A stretch of 64,000 nucleotides of DNA, from NCBI GenBank assembly GCA_963664065.1, contig OY760942.1:1302001-1366000 (forward strand). Direction: 5' to 3'. The notes beneath the pieces are model-generated. The model worked only from the letters and a program-made list of their open reading frames with translations, did not search any database and had not been told where the DNA came from. This stretch comes from JABDJL01 sp963664065. GTDB lineage: Bacteria; Pseudomonadota; Gammaproteobacteria; Xanthomonadales; SZUA-36. Every line of letters begins with the position of its first letter. Positions within the stretch are counted from its first letter, which is position 1. Positions 18,438 through 27,040 of this stretch are shown here, piece after piece. Made by a program: the position numbers and the translations under genes.

Positions 18438-19415
18438 CTAGCCTGCTAACCGCAGGTTTTGTATTTTCCTTTGCGTTAACGTCCTGGCTTTGATCATTGA
18501 CCGTCGGTCCAGGATGTCGTTTCTTCTTCCGTTATACACATCAGCCGGCGTCACGTTATCCAGTGATTCGTGATACCGCTCATGGTTGTAATGAGCCACC
18601 CACTGAGCAATGGCACTTTCCAGTTCCCACGGGAAGTAATAATTCTCCAGCTTGACCACGTTTTTCATCGAACGGTGGTAGCGTTCGATCTTGCCCTGGG
18701 TCATCGGGTGGTACGGTGCTCCCCGGGTGTGCTTCATGTCTTGATCCTGCAACCATTCCCTGAGTTCTTTTGAGATATAGCAGGGGCCGTTGTCAGACAG
18801 TAACCTGGGCTTGTGATGCACCCTGACTTCGGTGAGCCCTGTGGCTTTCAGAGCATCTTCCAGAGTATCGGTGACATCATGCGCCGCCATCGTGGTCGTC
18901 AACCGCCAGCTGATGATGTAACGGGAATAGTCATCCAGGATCGTCGACAGGAAGTACCAGCCCCAGCCCACCACCCGGAAGTAGGTAAAGTCTGTCTGCC
19001 ACAGTTCATGTACACGCCGTGTCGGATGCTGGAACGCATCGGCTGCGCTCATCACTATGAACTGTGGGCTGGTAACCAGGTCATGGGCCTTGAGGATGCG
19101 ATAGACACTGGACTCCGAGATAAAGTACTCATGGGTATCAGTAAGATGCCAGGCCAGTTCCCGGGGTGTCAGCTCCGGTTGTTCCAGGGCCACATCAACA
19201 ACCAGTTCCCGTACCGACTCGGGGATCTTGTTCCAGTGCTGACGTGATGCCCTGCTGTGGTTCTGCAAGCCATCAGGGCCATCGCGTTCATAAGCCTGAT
19301 ACCAACGGTAGAAACTGCTGCGACTGACGTTGATCTCGACCAGAGTCCTGCGCACGGATAACTCCGAGTCTTCCACCAGGCGGATAATGGCCAGCTTTTC
19401 AGATGCGCTGTACAT
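18438..19415 (-). CDS. IS3-family transposase OrfB (copy A)
   Basis: A DDE recombinase subunit of 325 residues when read from ATG 19415. An N-terminal helix-turn-helix (about 1-60; SVRRTLVEINVSRSSFYRWY) is followed by an rve core with catalytic Asp in QTDFTYFRV, Asp in LLSDNGPCYIS and Glu in GKIERYHRSMK. In vivo it is probably made as an OrfAB fusion by -1 frameshifting at AAAAAAAG near the end of orfA, since the orfB frame continues upstream without a stop to that site. The protein is identical in copies A, B and C. Confidence 0.93.
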   Translation of the reverse strand: MYSASEKLAIIRLVEDSELSVRRTLVEINVSRSSFYRWYQAYERDGPDGLQNHSRASRQHWNKIPESVRELVVDVALEQPELTPRELAWHLTDTHEYFISESSVYRILKAHDLVTSPQFIVMSAADAFQHPTRRVHELWQTDFTYFRVVGWGWYFLSTILDDYSRYIISWRLTTTMAAHDVTDTLEDALKATGLTEVRVHHKPRLLSDNGPCYISKELREWLQDQDMKHTRGAPYHPMTQGKIERYHRSMKNVVKLENYYFPWELESAIAQWVAHYNHERYHESLDNVTPADVYNGRRNDILDRRSMIKARTLTQRKIQNLRLAG

Positions 19416-19438
19416 CAGTCTTCGTCCAATGTCACACC

Positions 19439-19777
19439 CTACCCAGTGAGACTTTTTTTAAGCCAGTCATTGCGCAGGTACAGTTCGGCAACCGCTTGCT
19501 TGAGGGTGGTATTTTCTTTTCTGAGACCAACCACTTCATCGCTGTTGGCTTCTCTGACGGTATCTCCTGACAGGCGCTTTTTACCGGCCTCCAGAAAATC
19601 CTTGCTCCAGCGGTAATACAGATTGTTGTTAATACCTTCCTGGCGACACAGTTCAGCGATCGAGCTTTCACCGCGCAATCCATCCAGTACGATACGGATC
19701 TTTTCCTCTGACGAGAACTTGCGACGGGTATTGCGGCGGATCTCCTTGACCCGTTTGGTGGTGTTTGACATGCTCAT
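19439..19777 (-). CDS. IS3-family transposase OrfA (copy A)
   Basis: A 112-residue DNA-binding subunit: a Tnp_1-type helix-turn-helix (RRKFSSEEKIRIVLDGLRG ... SIAELCRQEGI) followed by a leucine-zipper-like tail (VVGLRKENTTLKQAVAELYL) used for multimerisation in this family. The start ATG 19777 sits about 90 bp inside the element. The end contains the A7G slippery sequence for production of OrfAB. Confidence 0.92.
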   Translation of the reverse strand: MSMSNTTKRVKEIRRNTRRKFSSEEKIRIVLDGLRGESSIAELCRQEGINNNLYYRWSKDFLEAGKKRLSGDTVREANSDEVVGLRKENTTLKQAVAELYLRNDWLKKSLTG

Positions 19778-20030
19778 ATTGAGACTCCTCTGCTTCAGGT
19801 TAAAAATAGCAGAAGTGTCTCTTAGTTAAAGCAGTTGATTGGCCCCATATGGGCTGACGTCACACACACTAATAATTCTGACCTGCCTGCATTATCTGGT
19901 CCAGTTGTTAAGTGAGTCTAGGCGGCCTTTTGGCTTCCTGGATTATACTCACGTGACCTGGAGTGATCAGATCGGCACTCATCACTATATAGGCTGTTTT
20001 CTTGCTGACTCTTTTCTTGGTTTTTCACGA

Positions 20031-20753
20031 TTATGCATAGCTACCGCCGATAGTCGTGGTATACCCCTGTGTGAAGCGGGGGCTTGTGCCTCCCACCCGA
20101 CAGGACCACAGCTCCTTGGGGCCGCCGAAGTAGAAGTAGAGACGTTGGTGCTCATGCTCCACCCGAAATGCCTCCTCGAAGGACAGTCCAAGAAGGGACT
20201 TGAGGATCATCTTATTCATGTTCCTGTGTCCCACGATCAGATGGATCCCCTGTCCTTCCAAGAGTTGGCGTTGGTCGGCGAAGAAGCGCTGCACACGGGC
20301 GAAAACATCGTGCAAGTTCTCGCCAGTGGGCACGCGGTAGTGGATTTCGTCCCGGGAGAAATCCTGGTAGTGCTGGCTTAGCTCGGCGCTGGACTGCTGG
20401 CCAATCAATTCGCCCTCGAGAACGCCCAGCGCGGTCTCCTTGAGCAAGTCGCTGTAGACAACGTTGGGCCGGGCGATGTTGACTTCGGCTATAGAGTCCG
20501 CCGTTTTCCGGGCCCGCCCCAGAGTACTGGAATGAACTTGAACGAGTGGAACGTTCTCCAGAAATCGCGCCACCATCAGGGCCTGTCTCTGGCCTTGCTT
20601 GTTGAGTGATACATCCTGTTGGCCCTGCAGTCTCCCCTTTACATTCCATTCGGTTTCTCCGTGTCGGCTTATGATCAGGCAATGTGGACCTCGGTCGCGA
20701 ATGAACTGGGCCAAATCGGTCTCATCCCTTAAGTTCGGAGTAGCTTCACTCAT
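20031..20753 (-). CDS. Histidine phosphatase (phosphoglycerate mutase-like) of the glycan cassette
   Basis: A 240-residue member of the histidine phosphatase superfamily. The catalytic RHG motif is in CLIISRHGETEWNVKGR, with the second conserved region SSTLGRARKTADSI, acidic Glu in TGENLHDVF and second His in LIVGHRNMNK. It probably removes phosphate from a small metabolite or a lipid/polyol phosphate. It is the last gene of a minus-strand trio; its start ATG overlaps the end of the CDP-alcohol phosphotransferase gene by one base, so the two are coupled. A cofactor-dependent mutase role is possible but unlikely in this context. Confidence 0.85.
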   Translation of the reverse strand: MSEATPNLRDETDLAQFIRDRGPHCLIISRHGETEWNVKGRLQGQQDVSLNKQGQRQALMVARFLENVPLVQVHSSTLGRARKTADSIAEVNIARPNVVYSDLLKETALGVLEGELIGQQSSAELSQHYQDFSRDEIHYRVPTGENLHDVFARVQRFFADQRQLLEGQGIHLIVGHRNMNKMILKSLLGLSFEEAFRVEHEHQRLYFYFGGPKELWSCRVGGTSPRFTQGYTTTIGGSYA

Positions 20754-21439
20754 CAGTCCGGACGGTCATCGTCCCCGAAGTGTCGATGGACCAAGCCAAT
20801 ACGTATTAGAAAATTGATGTATGTCGCCGCGGCCAAAGCCCACAGGATCCAGAGTAGAAACAAACCATCCCCGGCGAGTTCGCTCACGATTAACCCAATC
20901 GACAACATCAACAGACGGCTATCGCTTCCCGCGCAAAAGAGACCTAACAAGCTCTCCAGTCGCCGCTTCGGATACCCTTTTTGCCAGACAGAACAAAATT
21001 TTTCAGAGCTGGTAGTTAGGACGAAAACGCCTCCGAGAAGTGCAAAGCCCGCAGTGAGCGCACTCGTAGGATCCGAACGCGCGCCAAGAGACAATGCAAT
21101 CGCCCCGACCAGCAGCAATTCAGTGATCCGATCGGTCAAGGTGTCCAGGAAGTCGCCAATCCTGGATGAGCGACCCTGAATTCGCGCGATTTCTCCATCA
21201 ACACACGAGAAGATGCCAAATACCTGAATCAGCACCGCGCCTAACAACCAGTGATCCAGCAGTACCAGTACGGCAGCCGCGACGCCAAAGATCAAGTCGA
21301 GGCCGGTAGCCACATTGGGACCCATGCAATCGGCGAGTCGATACGAGAACCAAATGGAGATGCGCCGCTGAACATGGTAGCAGTAAGCACCATCCGAGTC
21401 CGGTTTTGCGAGTGTCGGGTATTTCCATCGATCAGTCAT
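20753..21439 (-). CDS. CDP-alcohol phosphotransferase, membrane-bound
   Basis: A 228-residue integral membrane enzyme that transfers a phospho-alcohol from a CDP-alcohol to an acceptor alcohol. The hallmark signature is nearly complete: DGEIARIQGRSSRIGDFLD, continuing TLTDR, fitting DGxxAR(x8)GxxxDxxxD, which binds metal and CDP. About five hydrophobic segments surround it (GLDLIFGVAAAVLVLLDHW, LLLVGAIALSL, ALTAGFALLGGVFVL and a C-terminal pair). ATG 21439 overlaps the stop of the upstream gene (ATGACTGA); the frame is open to 21463. Context indicates it uses the CDP-alcohol made by the cytidylyltransferase-like domain encoded upstream. Substrate (choline, inositol, glycerol or other) unknown. 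Confidence 0.88.
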   Translation of the reverse strand: MTDRWKYPTLAKPDSDGAYCYHVQRRISIWFSYRLADCMGPNVATGLDLIFGVAAAVLVLLDHWLLGAVLIQVFGIFSCVDGEIARIQGRSSRIGDFLDTLTDRITELLLVGAIALSLGARSDPTSALTAGFALLGGVFVLTTSSEKFCSVWQKGYPKRRLESLLGLFCAGSDSRLLMLSIGLIVSELAGDGLFLLWILWALAAATYINFLIRIGLVHRHFGDDDRPD

Positions 21440-22934
21440 TCTTGGCCACATCACAGAGGGCATGATGCCGTTCGGAGGCGAGGTTGCTCAACACGGTCTG
21501 GACCTCGAACTTGTCGTCAGAAAAGCCGGTGAGCGCGCCTCCGTTTCGATGGTCCCGGTAAGGCAATAGACAGAGCTCCATCCAATCATTGGACCCAAAA
21601 TAGGTGTTCAGGATGGCCGTCGGATCGTGCGGAACTCCGACAGGGATGCCCAGAAAGTGCGATTGTTCAAGGGGTAGAAAATCCTGCGGCCGGTATCGAA
21701 TATCTTCGGGCGGGAGCACAATCAGTCCGTCCCCCCCGACTTCGTGCTCCCAGATTCCGATCCAGGGGAACCTCAGGTCGGGTTTGCCTGGGACCTTCAG
21801 GCTGTCTTCACGGAAGATGCGGCATCCCATTCGCTTACCGTCGCGGACGTCGGGCTCAACGGTGTATCCATGTCGTTCGAGTTCTGGCGCGCAGCGTTCC
21901 AGGAAAGCCTCGAAGTCAAATACAACGATATCCACGTCGTCATTCCAGGGGGTTAAGTCGTTGTGTCGCAGTTTGCCCAGCAGCGTACCGAACATGATGG
22001 AGGCACGGACCTTATGCTCATTCACGGTTTCGAAGAAATCATGAATATGGCGAATGATCAAGTTCCGCTCGTCGAATAATCCGATTGTAGTGAACTTGCT
22101 GAGGTCGCTTCCCAGTCGCTGGCTGTCCCGCGACGCTTTTTCCATATCCCTTTCCTGAACGACCGGATAAATCTCGTTGCGTGCGCGGTTGAGGTGACTT
22201 TCATCGTCAATTTCGCACCACACCAGATCTTCATCAACCGGGCAAGATATGGGCACTTCCCGCGCCACCAAAACGAGCCCGTCCATCTCATAGTCCAGGT
22301 GGCGAGTTGTGCGGAAGCGTTGTTCAGCCGTGTCCAGCATTAGCGAAAACAGTGCTGGTGAAATCTTGCAGATGCCAACCATCTCGCCCCGTACCTCAGC
22401 TCCCAGGCTTTCCCGGTTTTTCGAAATCGCCACCAAGCGGCCATTTTGCGTTTCCACAAAGCATTCATCGCTGGTGTTCGAAAATCCTGCCAGCAACACG
22501 ACGTTGTCGCTGAGATATTCCAGGCATGTAGTGAGTGCCTGGCGTTCATAGACGAGATCCGACTCCAGCAATATGAATGACCCGTTAACGTAGTTACGGG
22601 CGCAGTACAGAGAGTACATGCTGCCCGAATCCGCAAAGTGGGGGTTGTGGACCAATTCCACTGAATCACTGTACCGGGCCTGCAAGGGTAAGAACTGTTC
22701 AGCGAGGTGTCCCGTGACAATCACAATCCGCCGCATGCCGGCGCCAAGTAGACGTGAAATGGACTCCTCGATAATCGATTTTTCACCAAGGCGCAAACAA
22801 CCCTTGGGCATCAATTTCCCGCGCTCTTTCAGACGAATGCCCATTCCGGCGGCGAGGATGACTGCCGTTCGAATCGGAAAACAAGGAGACTGACGCGCTT
22901 TTCGAATAGCATCGAGACTTTGGGTATTTGTCAT
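21432..22934 (-). CDS. Fusion of nucleotidyltransferase and LicD-type phosphotransferase domains
   Basis: A 500-residue two-domain protein. Residues about 20-250 are a nucleotidyltransferase of the sugar/choline-phosphate type: VILAAGMGIRLKERG, with Lys in LMPKGCLRLGEKSIIE, and LLESDLVYERQAL for the metal site. Residues about 290-480 are a LicD/fukutin-like domain, with MFGTLLGKLRHNDLTPWNDD followed by VDIVVFD, matching the G-TLLG-xRH...PWDDDxDI signature. LicC-type enzymes make CDP-choline and LicD-type enzymes add phosphocholine to glycans in known systems; here the two activities are fused. It leads the minus-strand trio with overlapping genes downstream. The alcohol used is not evident. 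Confidence 0.85.
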   Translation of the reverse strand: MTNTQSLDAIRKARQSPCFPIRTAVILAAGMGIRLKERGKLMPKGCLRLGEKSIIEESISRLLGAGMRRIVIVTGHLAEQFLPLQARYSDSVELVHNPHFADSGSMYSLYCARNYVNGSFILLESDLVYERQALTTCLEYLSDNVVLLAGFSNTSDECFVETQNGRLVAISKNRESLGAEVRGEMVGICKISPALFSLMLDTAEQRFRTTRHLDYEMDGLVLVAREVPISCPVDEDLVWCEIDDESHLNRARNEIYPVVQERDMEKASRDSQRLGSDLSKFTTIGLFDERNLIIRHIHDFFETVNEHKVRASIMFGTLLGKLRHNDLTPWNDDVDIVVFDFEAFLERCAPELERHGYTVEPDVRDGKRMGCRIFREDSLKVPGKPDLRFPWIGIWEHEVGGDGLIVLPPEDIRYRPQDFLPLEQSHFLGIPVGVPHDPTAILNTYFGSNDWMELCLLPYRDHRNGGALTGFSDDKFEVQTVLSNLASERHHALCDVAKND

Positions 22935-22949
22935 GACTTAATCATACCT

Positions 22950-23109
22950 CGTAAGCTACCCCTAAAAGTGGACAAGTAATAACTAGAGCTTTCTGGCAGG
23001 ATATTGACCAGGAGGTTCTGATGAAACGAAGTCGATTTATTGAGACACAGATTGTCTCGATCCTCAAAGAGGCCGATGCCGGCGTGAATTACAACGCTGA
23101 ATTGTATTA
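22950..23109 (+). pseudogene. IS3-family remnant (end plus start of orfA)
   Basis: CCCCTAAAAGTGGACA at about 22968-22983 resembles the terminus of IS2/IS407-like elements, and ATG 23021 then reads MKRSRFIETQIVSILKEADA, the N-terminus of OrfA in that group. The reading frame turns to unrelated residues (NYNAELY) and stops at 23107-23109. No other part of the element is seen. It borders the glycan cassette on the right. Confidence 0.75.
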
Positions 23110-23122
23110 AGGAGCAGCAAGA

Positions 23123-23350
23123 GTGAACTGGGAAGCGATTTCGGCTATTGGCGAACTCCTCGGGGCGTTGGGCGTGCTGGCCTCGCTCATCTACCTGGCC
23201 GTGCAGATTCGCGACAACACCCGAAGCATTCAGGCCGCCAGTCTTCAATCTGTGCTGGATGGGCCGCGGGATCGGTCCCTCTTGCCCATGGCAGGGAGCG
23301 GTGAAACTTCCGCAATCTTCGCCAGAGGGCTTAACTCACTCGATGATTGA
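23123..23350 (+). CDS. Short membrane protein, probably truncated
   Basis: 75 residues from GTG 23123, preceded by a good site (AAGGAG). The N-terminus NWEAISAIGELLGALGVLAS plus LIYLAVQIRDNTRS is a single membrane helix typical of a family of about 150-residue uncharacterised bacterial proteins. Here the frame ends early after GLNSLDD. The tail after residue 45 is also unlike the family as I remember it, so the gene is probably degraded. It is in the IS-rich zone. Function unknown. Confidence 0.4.
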   Translation: MNWEAISAIGELLGALGVLASLIYLAVQIRDNTRSIQAASLQSVLDGPRDRSLLPMAGSGETSAIFARGLNSLDD

Positions 23351-23973
23351 AATGATCCCGATTTTTCAAACAAAAGAGACGGGTTAGCAGCAGACTGCCT
23401 GCACAGCCAAAGTAAAAACCTGTTTAATCAGGCAATTAGCAGAAGGGCTGTGGATAGCGGTCTTTCTCATTTCTGGGATGCGTCAGTCATGCGTCAGTAT
23501 TAGCCTGTTAGTATTGACCTGCATTGCCAGCCACAATACAACCTGTTTCATGGGCACCCTCTAAAGGCGCGATAATGCGCTGGGAGGTCCTTTGGGAGGC
23601 TCACTCATCTGGCCGGTCCAAGTCGTTCTCAGCGGGTTATTGATTGGCGGTTTTGCTGCTCTCGTTAGCGGAAAGGCAGTGAGTGCTACGTTTTCCGGGA
23701 AATCCGGGGATGTAGAGCGTTCTGAATAAGTGGAGCCCGGCGCAGTATAGACGGACTTGCACAGATTACCCTAAATGATCGCTGCACTGGCCGCTTGTGG
23801 CCGGAAAGCGACCCTTCTGAATCAGCTAGAAATCGAGTGAATTTGACGCGCTCAGGGACTTCCGCTTTCGGCCAAAGGCAGAACCGGATGTGGATCCTAA
23901 TACAAATTCTCAATAAGACATCCGGCCCTGTTTAGCCTGCTTTTCGGGCCCCTTTTTAACAGGTTCCGCTCTG
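23351..23973. other. Gene-poor stretch with decayed fragments
   Basis: No intact gene. Between about 23584 and 23730 the plus strand reads a membrane-protein-like remnant (LSGLLIGGFAALVSGKAVSA) with no start. Around 23760-23900 lies a sequence (GGCCGCTTGTGGCCGGAAAG) of a kind often seen between genes, whose minus-strand translation is a spurious frame. It looks like accumulated debris between the IS remnant and the cyclase gene. Confidence 0.55.
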
Positions 23974-24054
23974 TTGCCTTCGCGTATTGCCTCAAAACTG
24001 ATTAAACACCTATCATGGTGGCTCGTTATCCTCCGAACTGTGATGACTTACGCC

Positions 24055-24855
24055 ATGAAATACCTGCTCGTTACATTAATATTGCTGTCTATTGAAAGTA
24101 CCGGGGCCTGGGCGTCTGATGATATATCCACCCTGTTTGCCAATGGCAGGATCATTGATCTCACCTACGCCTACGATGCCACTACTGTCTACTGGCCTAC
24201 GGCGTCCGGCTTTGAGATGAAAAACGACTTCAAGGGCATAAGCAACGGTGGTTATTATTACGAAGCCAACACTTTTCGCACCGCAGAACACGGTGGCACC
24301 CATCTCGATGCGCCCATCCACTTTGCCGAAGGCAGGCTACACACTGATGAAATACCGCTCGATCATTTGATCGGCCCGGCGGTAATAGTCGACGTAGCCG
24401 AACAGGCAGCTGCCGACCCGGATTATCAGGTGTCGGTGGCCGATTTCAAGTCGTGGGAGGCCATACACGGACAGCTGCCCGACGGCATAATCGTGCTGCT
24501 GCGTACCGGTTTCGGAAAGTTCTGGCCCGATCGCAAAACCTACATGGGCACTGAAGCTCGCGGCGAGGACGCCGTACCCCTGCTTCACTTTCCGGGCCTG
24601 CATCCGGATGCCGCACGCTGGTTGGTTGAGCATCGCGTGATCCACGCCATTGGTCTCGACACAGCAAGCATAGACTACGGCCAATCTGAAGGATTCGAGA
24701 CACATCGCATTCTATTCGCCGAAAATATTCCGGCATTTGAAAATGTCGCACAGCTTGAACGTCTGCCCACAACCGGTTTTCTCGTCATCGCCCTACCAAT
24801 GAAAATCAAAGGAGGCAGCGGTGGCCCCTTACGCATCGTGGCTGTTGTACCGTGA
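24055..24855 (+). CDS. Exported cyclase-family hydrolase (kynurenine formamidase-like)
   Basis: A 266-residue metal-dependent hydrolase of the 'putative cyclase' family. From ATG 24055 there is a signal peptide (KYLLVTLILLSIESTGAWAS), so the enzyme is likely periplasmic. The family metal motif HGGTHLDAPIHF is complete, and DLTYAYDATTVYWP and GLDTASIDYG match the substrate-pocket regions. KynB, N-formylkynurenine formamidase, belongs to this family, but KynB is cytoplasmic, so the leader argues against a simple KynB role. It is 16 kb from the kynurenine cluster. A start at 24043 is also possible. It is followed after 143 bp by a secreted carboxypeptidase-like gene. Confidence 0.82.
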   Translation: MKYLLVTLILLSIESTGAWASDDISTLFANGRIIDLTYAYDATTVYWPTASGFEMKNDFKGISNGGYYYEANTFRTAEHGGTHLDAPIHFAEGRLHTDEIPLDHLIGPAVIVDVAEQAAADPDYQVSVADFKSWEAIHGQLPDGIIVLLRTGFGKFWPDRKTYMGTEARGEDAVPLLHFPGLHPDAARWLVEHRVIHAIGLDTASIDYGQSEGFETHRILFAENIPAFENVAQLERLPTTGFLVIALPMKIKGGSGGPLRIVAVVP

Positions 24856-24998
24856 GGACTCAATGCAAGCAGGCCTCTGGTTGCTTCATTCCGAACTGCC
24901 AGCATTTAGGGCTGATAGGAGTCCACGATGAAGCTAAGAGGTCGGCTCTCATGCTAATCTCAGCCATTCCCGCCGACCCTGACCACTCGGAGACACGT

Positions 24999-26399
24999 AT
25001 GCAGACCGTTATCAAACTGTTGTCCGCCAGCCTGCTGATCATATCGCTACAGGTTAATGCCGACGAAGAACCTGTCCCGGACTCTGAAAGCGCTCCTGTA
25101 CCGGAAGCAAAAGCATTCATCACCGAACACGAAATCCAGATTGGCGGCCAGCGTGTCAGGTACACGGCGACGGCCGGCACCATGATCATGCGTGATGACG
25201 AGGACAAGGCAATCGCTGAATTCGGCTACACCGCCTATGTAATGAATGAGACAGACGCTGTAACGCGGCCACTTATGTTTGCCTGGAATGGCGGGCCGGG
25301 TTCCGCCTCGATGTGGTTACACATGGGCGTTCTTGGTCCTCAACGGACGGTCGTTGAAGACCTGGAGGTAAATGGCAAAGGACCGTTCCGAAGGGTCGAT
25401 AACGAGTACAGCATTCTCGACATGGTAGACCTGGTAATGGTCGACCCGGTTGGAACGGGTTACTCCCGGGCGGTGGGTGAAGCAGAGGGGAAAGATTTCT
25501 GGGGCGTGTCATACGACCTGCTGACCCGTTACAGCATCGGTCTTAACGGGGTTGTGCTGGTATCACCCTACATGGATGTCGCCGGCGGCGGCGTAGGCGT
25601 TGCAATCCTGGCGGTCGGTTACACCATGGTCTTGTCGACCTTCGCCGCTACCGCGTGGTTTCACGCTGCCCTCGCCGAAAAACCGGAGGACTTCAAGGCA
25701 TTCCTGGCCGAGGTGGATGAATTCGCTATCGAAGAATACCTTACAGTGCTGGTCAAAGGGCACCGCGCATCCAGTGCTGAGCGCCAGGGAGTCGCAGAAC
25801 AGCTGGCTGCCTATACCGGCACCACGGCGGACTATTGGCTGGACGCCAATTTAAGGGTCCCCGAGTGGAAGTTTGTGCAGGAACTGCTGCGCGACCGGGA
25901 TCAGCTTGCCGGGCGCATAGACTCGCGGTTTTCCAGCTTTACCACCAACGCGCTTGCCGAGAGCATGCCTTTCGATCCATATATGAGCTCCGTGGGTCCC
26001 GGATTCGTGGCCACCTTCAACGACTATTATCGAAAGAACCTGGGCGTGGAGATGGACCGCCGGTACGTGGTATCGGGCAGCCTGTACGGCGACTGGGATC
26101 GCTCACACACCGATCCGGCCAACGATTACCCTTCACCTGTCGCAGATACCGGCATCGATCTGGCGCACGCCATTATCCGCAACCCAGATATGAAGGTACT
26201 GGTGCAGCAGGGTTATTTCGACCTCGCCACACCCTACCGTGCGACCGAATACTTCATCGACCAGATGCCGCTACCAGAAGAGTTACGTGCAAACGTTGAA
26301 ATGAAGTATTACGAGGCGGGGCACATGATGTATGTACACCCGCCGTCATTGGCTGAATTTAAGCGGGACCTTGCGGCATTTGTGGCAATGAGTGATTGA
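24999..26399 (+). CDS. Serine carboxypeptidase (S10)-like protein lacking the nucleophile segment
   Basis: 466 residues with a signal peptide (VIKLLSASLLIISLQVNADE). The bacterial S10 fold is recognisable: FAWNGGPGSASMWLHMG (oxyanion region), DLVMVDPVGTGYSRAVGEAE, the Asp region GYFDLATPYRATEY and the His region YYEAGHMMYVHP. Between KDFWGV and GLNGVVLVSP, where family members have roughly 40 to 60 residues including the GESYG nucleophile elbow, only SYDLLTRYSI is left, in frame. Catalytic Asp and His remain but the Ser elbow is not intact, so peptidase activity is doubtful. The frame is otherwise full length and ends in a strong terminator. Confidence 0.8.
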   Translation: MQTVIKLLSASLLIISLQVNADEEPVPDSESAPVPEAKAFITEHEIQIGGQRVRYTATAGTMIMRDDEDKAIAEFGYTAYVMNETDAVTRPLMFAWNGGPGSASMWLHMGVLGPQRTVVEDLEVNGKGPFRRVDNEYSILDMVDLVMVDPVGTGYSRAVGEAEGKDFWGVSYDLLTRYSIGLNGVVLVSPYMDVAGGGVGVAILAVGYTMVLSTFAATAWFHAALAEKPEDFKAFLAEVDEFAIEEYLTVLVKGHRASSAERQGVAEQLAAYTGTTADYWLDANLRVPEWKFVQELLRDRDQLAGRIDSRFSSFTTNALAESMPFDPYMSSVGPGFVATFNDYYRKNLGVEMDRRYVVSGSLYGDWDRSHTDPANDYPSPVADTGIDLAHAIIRNPDMKVLVQQGYFDLATPYRATEYFIDQMPLPEELRANVEMKYYEAGHMMYVHPPSLAEFKRDLAAFVAMSD

Positions 26400-26424
26400 C
26401 CGGAACAATTAAACGTGTGGACAC

Positions 26425-26478
26425 ATCTGTTTGAACTTTCGCTTGTGGCCTTAAAGCGGAAGTTCAAACAGATCGTTT
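26425..26478 (+). terminator. Strong hairpin terminator after the S10-like gene
   Basis: A 20-bp arm beginning ATCTGTTTGAACTTTCGC (26425-26444) pairs with 26454-26473 with a single mismatch, followed by cgttttct. It sits 25 bp after the stop. Confidence 0.85.
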
Positions 26479-26527
26479 TCTAGCTTCAATTGAAGGTCTG
26501 CTTAAGGCCAGTACCGGCCGTTCATCC

Positions 26528-27040
26528 TCACACAATCTGACATACGACAATCAGTGCCTTGTCGCTGGCATGTTCCAGGTTACTAGTCTGTGCTGAGTAC
26601 ATGTTTGCTTCTACTAATTCAGGCTTCGTTATCCTGCCTTTGGCAACATCGATAGACAGCTTTTCGCCAAAGTCCTTTGATACATAATGCGTCGACCTGA
26701 TACCAATTACGCAGAGGGCGCCAGGCGCTGCGACCCGCCACAACTCGTCCAGTGAATCGGGTCCAAGGTGTCCATGTGTAAAAGTCCCGGCGCTGATCAA
26801 TCCGGCATATTGGCTATCGGGAATATCCAGGTTCCTGGTAAGATCCGCGGCAATCAATCTGCGATAGACTGAAACGTCGTCTTTTATTTTCTTTTTACCG
26901 GCCTCTGTAAGCATTTGCGGCGAAATATCGATACCGTCAACAATTTTGATACCACCCTCTCGCAAGCTGACCCCAACGATTCCGGTGCCACATCCCACAT
27001 CCAGAACAGCTCCGCTAATCAGGGATCGCTGTCGGATCAT
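26528..27040 (-). CDS. SAM-dependent methyltransferase, 5' end damaged
   Basis: The visible frame from ATG 27040 has 170 residues and a class I Rossmann methyltransferase core: motif I VLDVGCGTGIVG, acidic Asp in VDGIDISPQML, and motif IV region AGLISAGTFTHGHLG. This start falls inside the domain: in the same frame the upstream sequence (27041 to about 27170) reads DDAYALKTPADNVRLYGAWA followed by DTYDSDFVTSEGY, which is typical N-terminal sequence of such enzymes. That extension has no in-frame start; an ATG at 27171-27169 is one base out of frame. Either a one-base deletion follows the true start, or only the shortened protein is made. Substrate unknown. Confidence 0.6.
   Translation of the reverse strand: MIRQRSLISGAVLDVGCGTGIVGVSLREGGIKIVDGIDISPQMLTEAGKKKIKDDVSVYRRLIAADLTRNLDIPDSQYAGLISAGTFTHGHLGPDSLDELWRVAAPGALCVIGIRSTHYVSKDFGEKLSIDVAKGRITKPELVEANMYSAQTSNLEHASDKALIVVCQIV

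Larger units (their letters stand above)
18363..19866 (-). mobile_element. IS3-family insertion sequence, copy A (1504 bp)
   Basis: A complete element with the same length and the same encoded proteins as copies B and C. The ends are imperfect inverted repeats of 27 bp with about 21 matches: the right end read inwards begins TGTGTGACGTCAGCCC, the left end TGTACGTCGTCAGAGC; both then share CATATGGG. It carries orfA and orfB on the minus strand, joined by an A7G slippery run at 19452-19459. Flanking triplets are CAG (18360-18362) and CAC (19867-19869), not a perfect target duplication. Confidence 0.93.

Noticed and set aside
17628..23109. IS3 OrfB remnant (17.6 kb) and orfA remnant (23.0 kb) as two halves of one element
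   Set aside because: They lie on opposite strands and resemble different IS3 subgroups, so they are treated as separate remnants.
23686..23913. 75-codon minus-strand frame (LWPKAEVPERVKFTRF...)
   Set aside because: Matches a type of translated intergenic repeat rather than a protein; no ribosome binding site and it is in a debris region.
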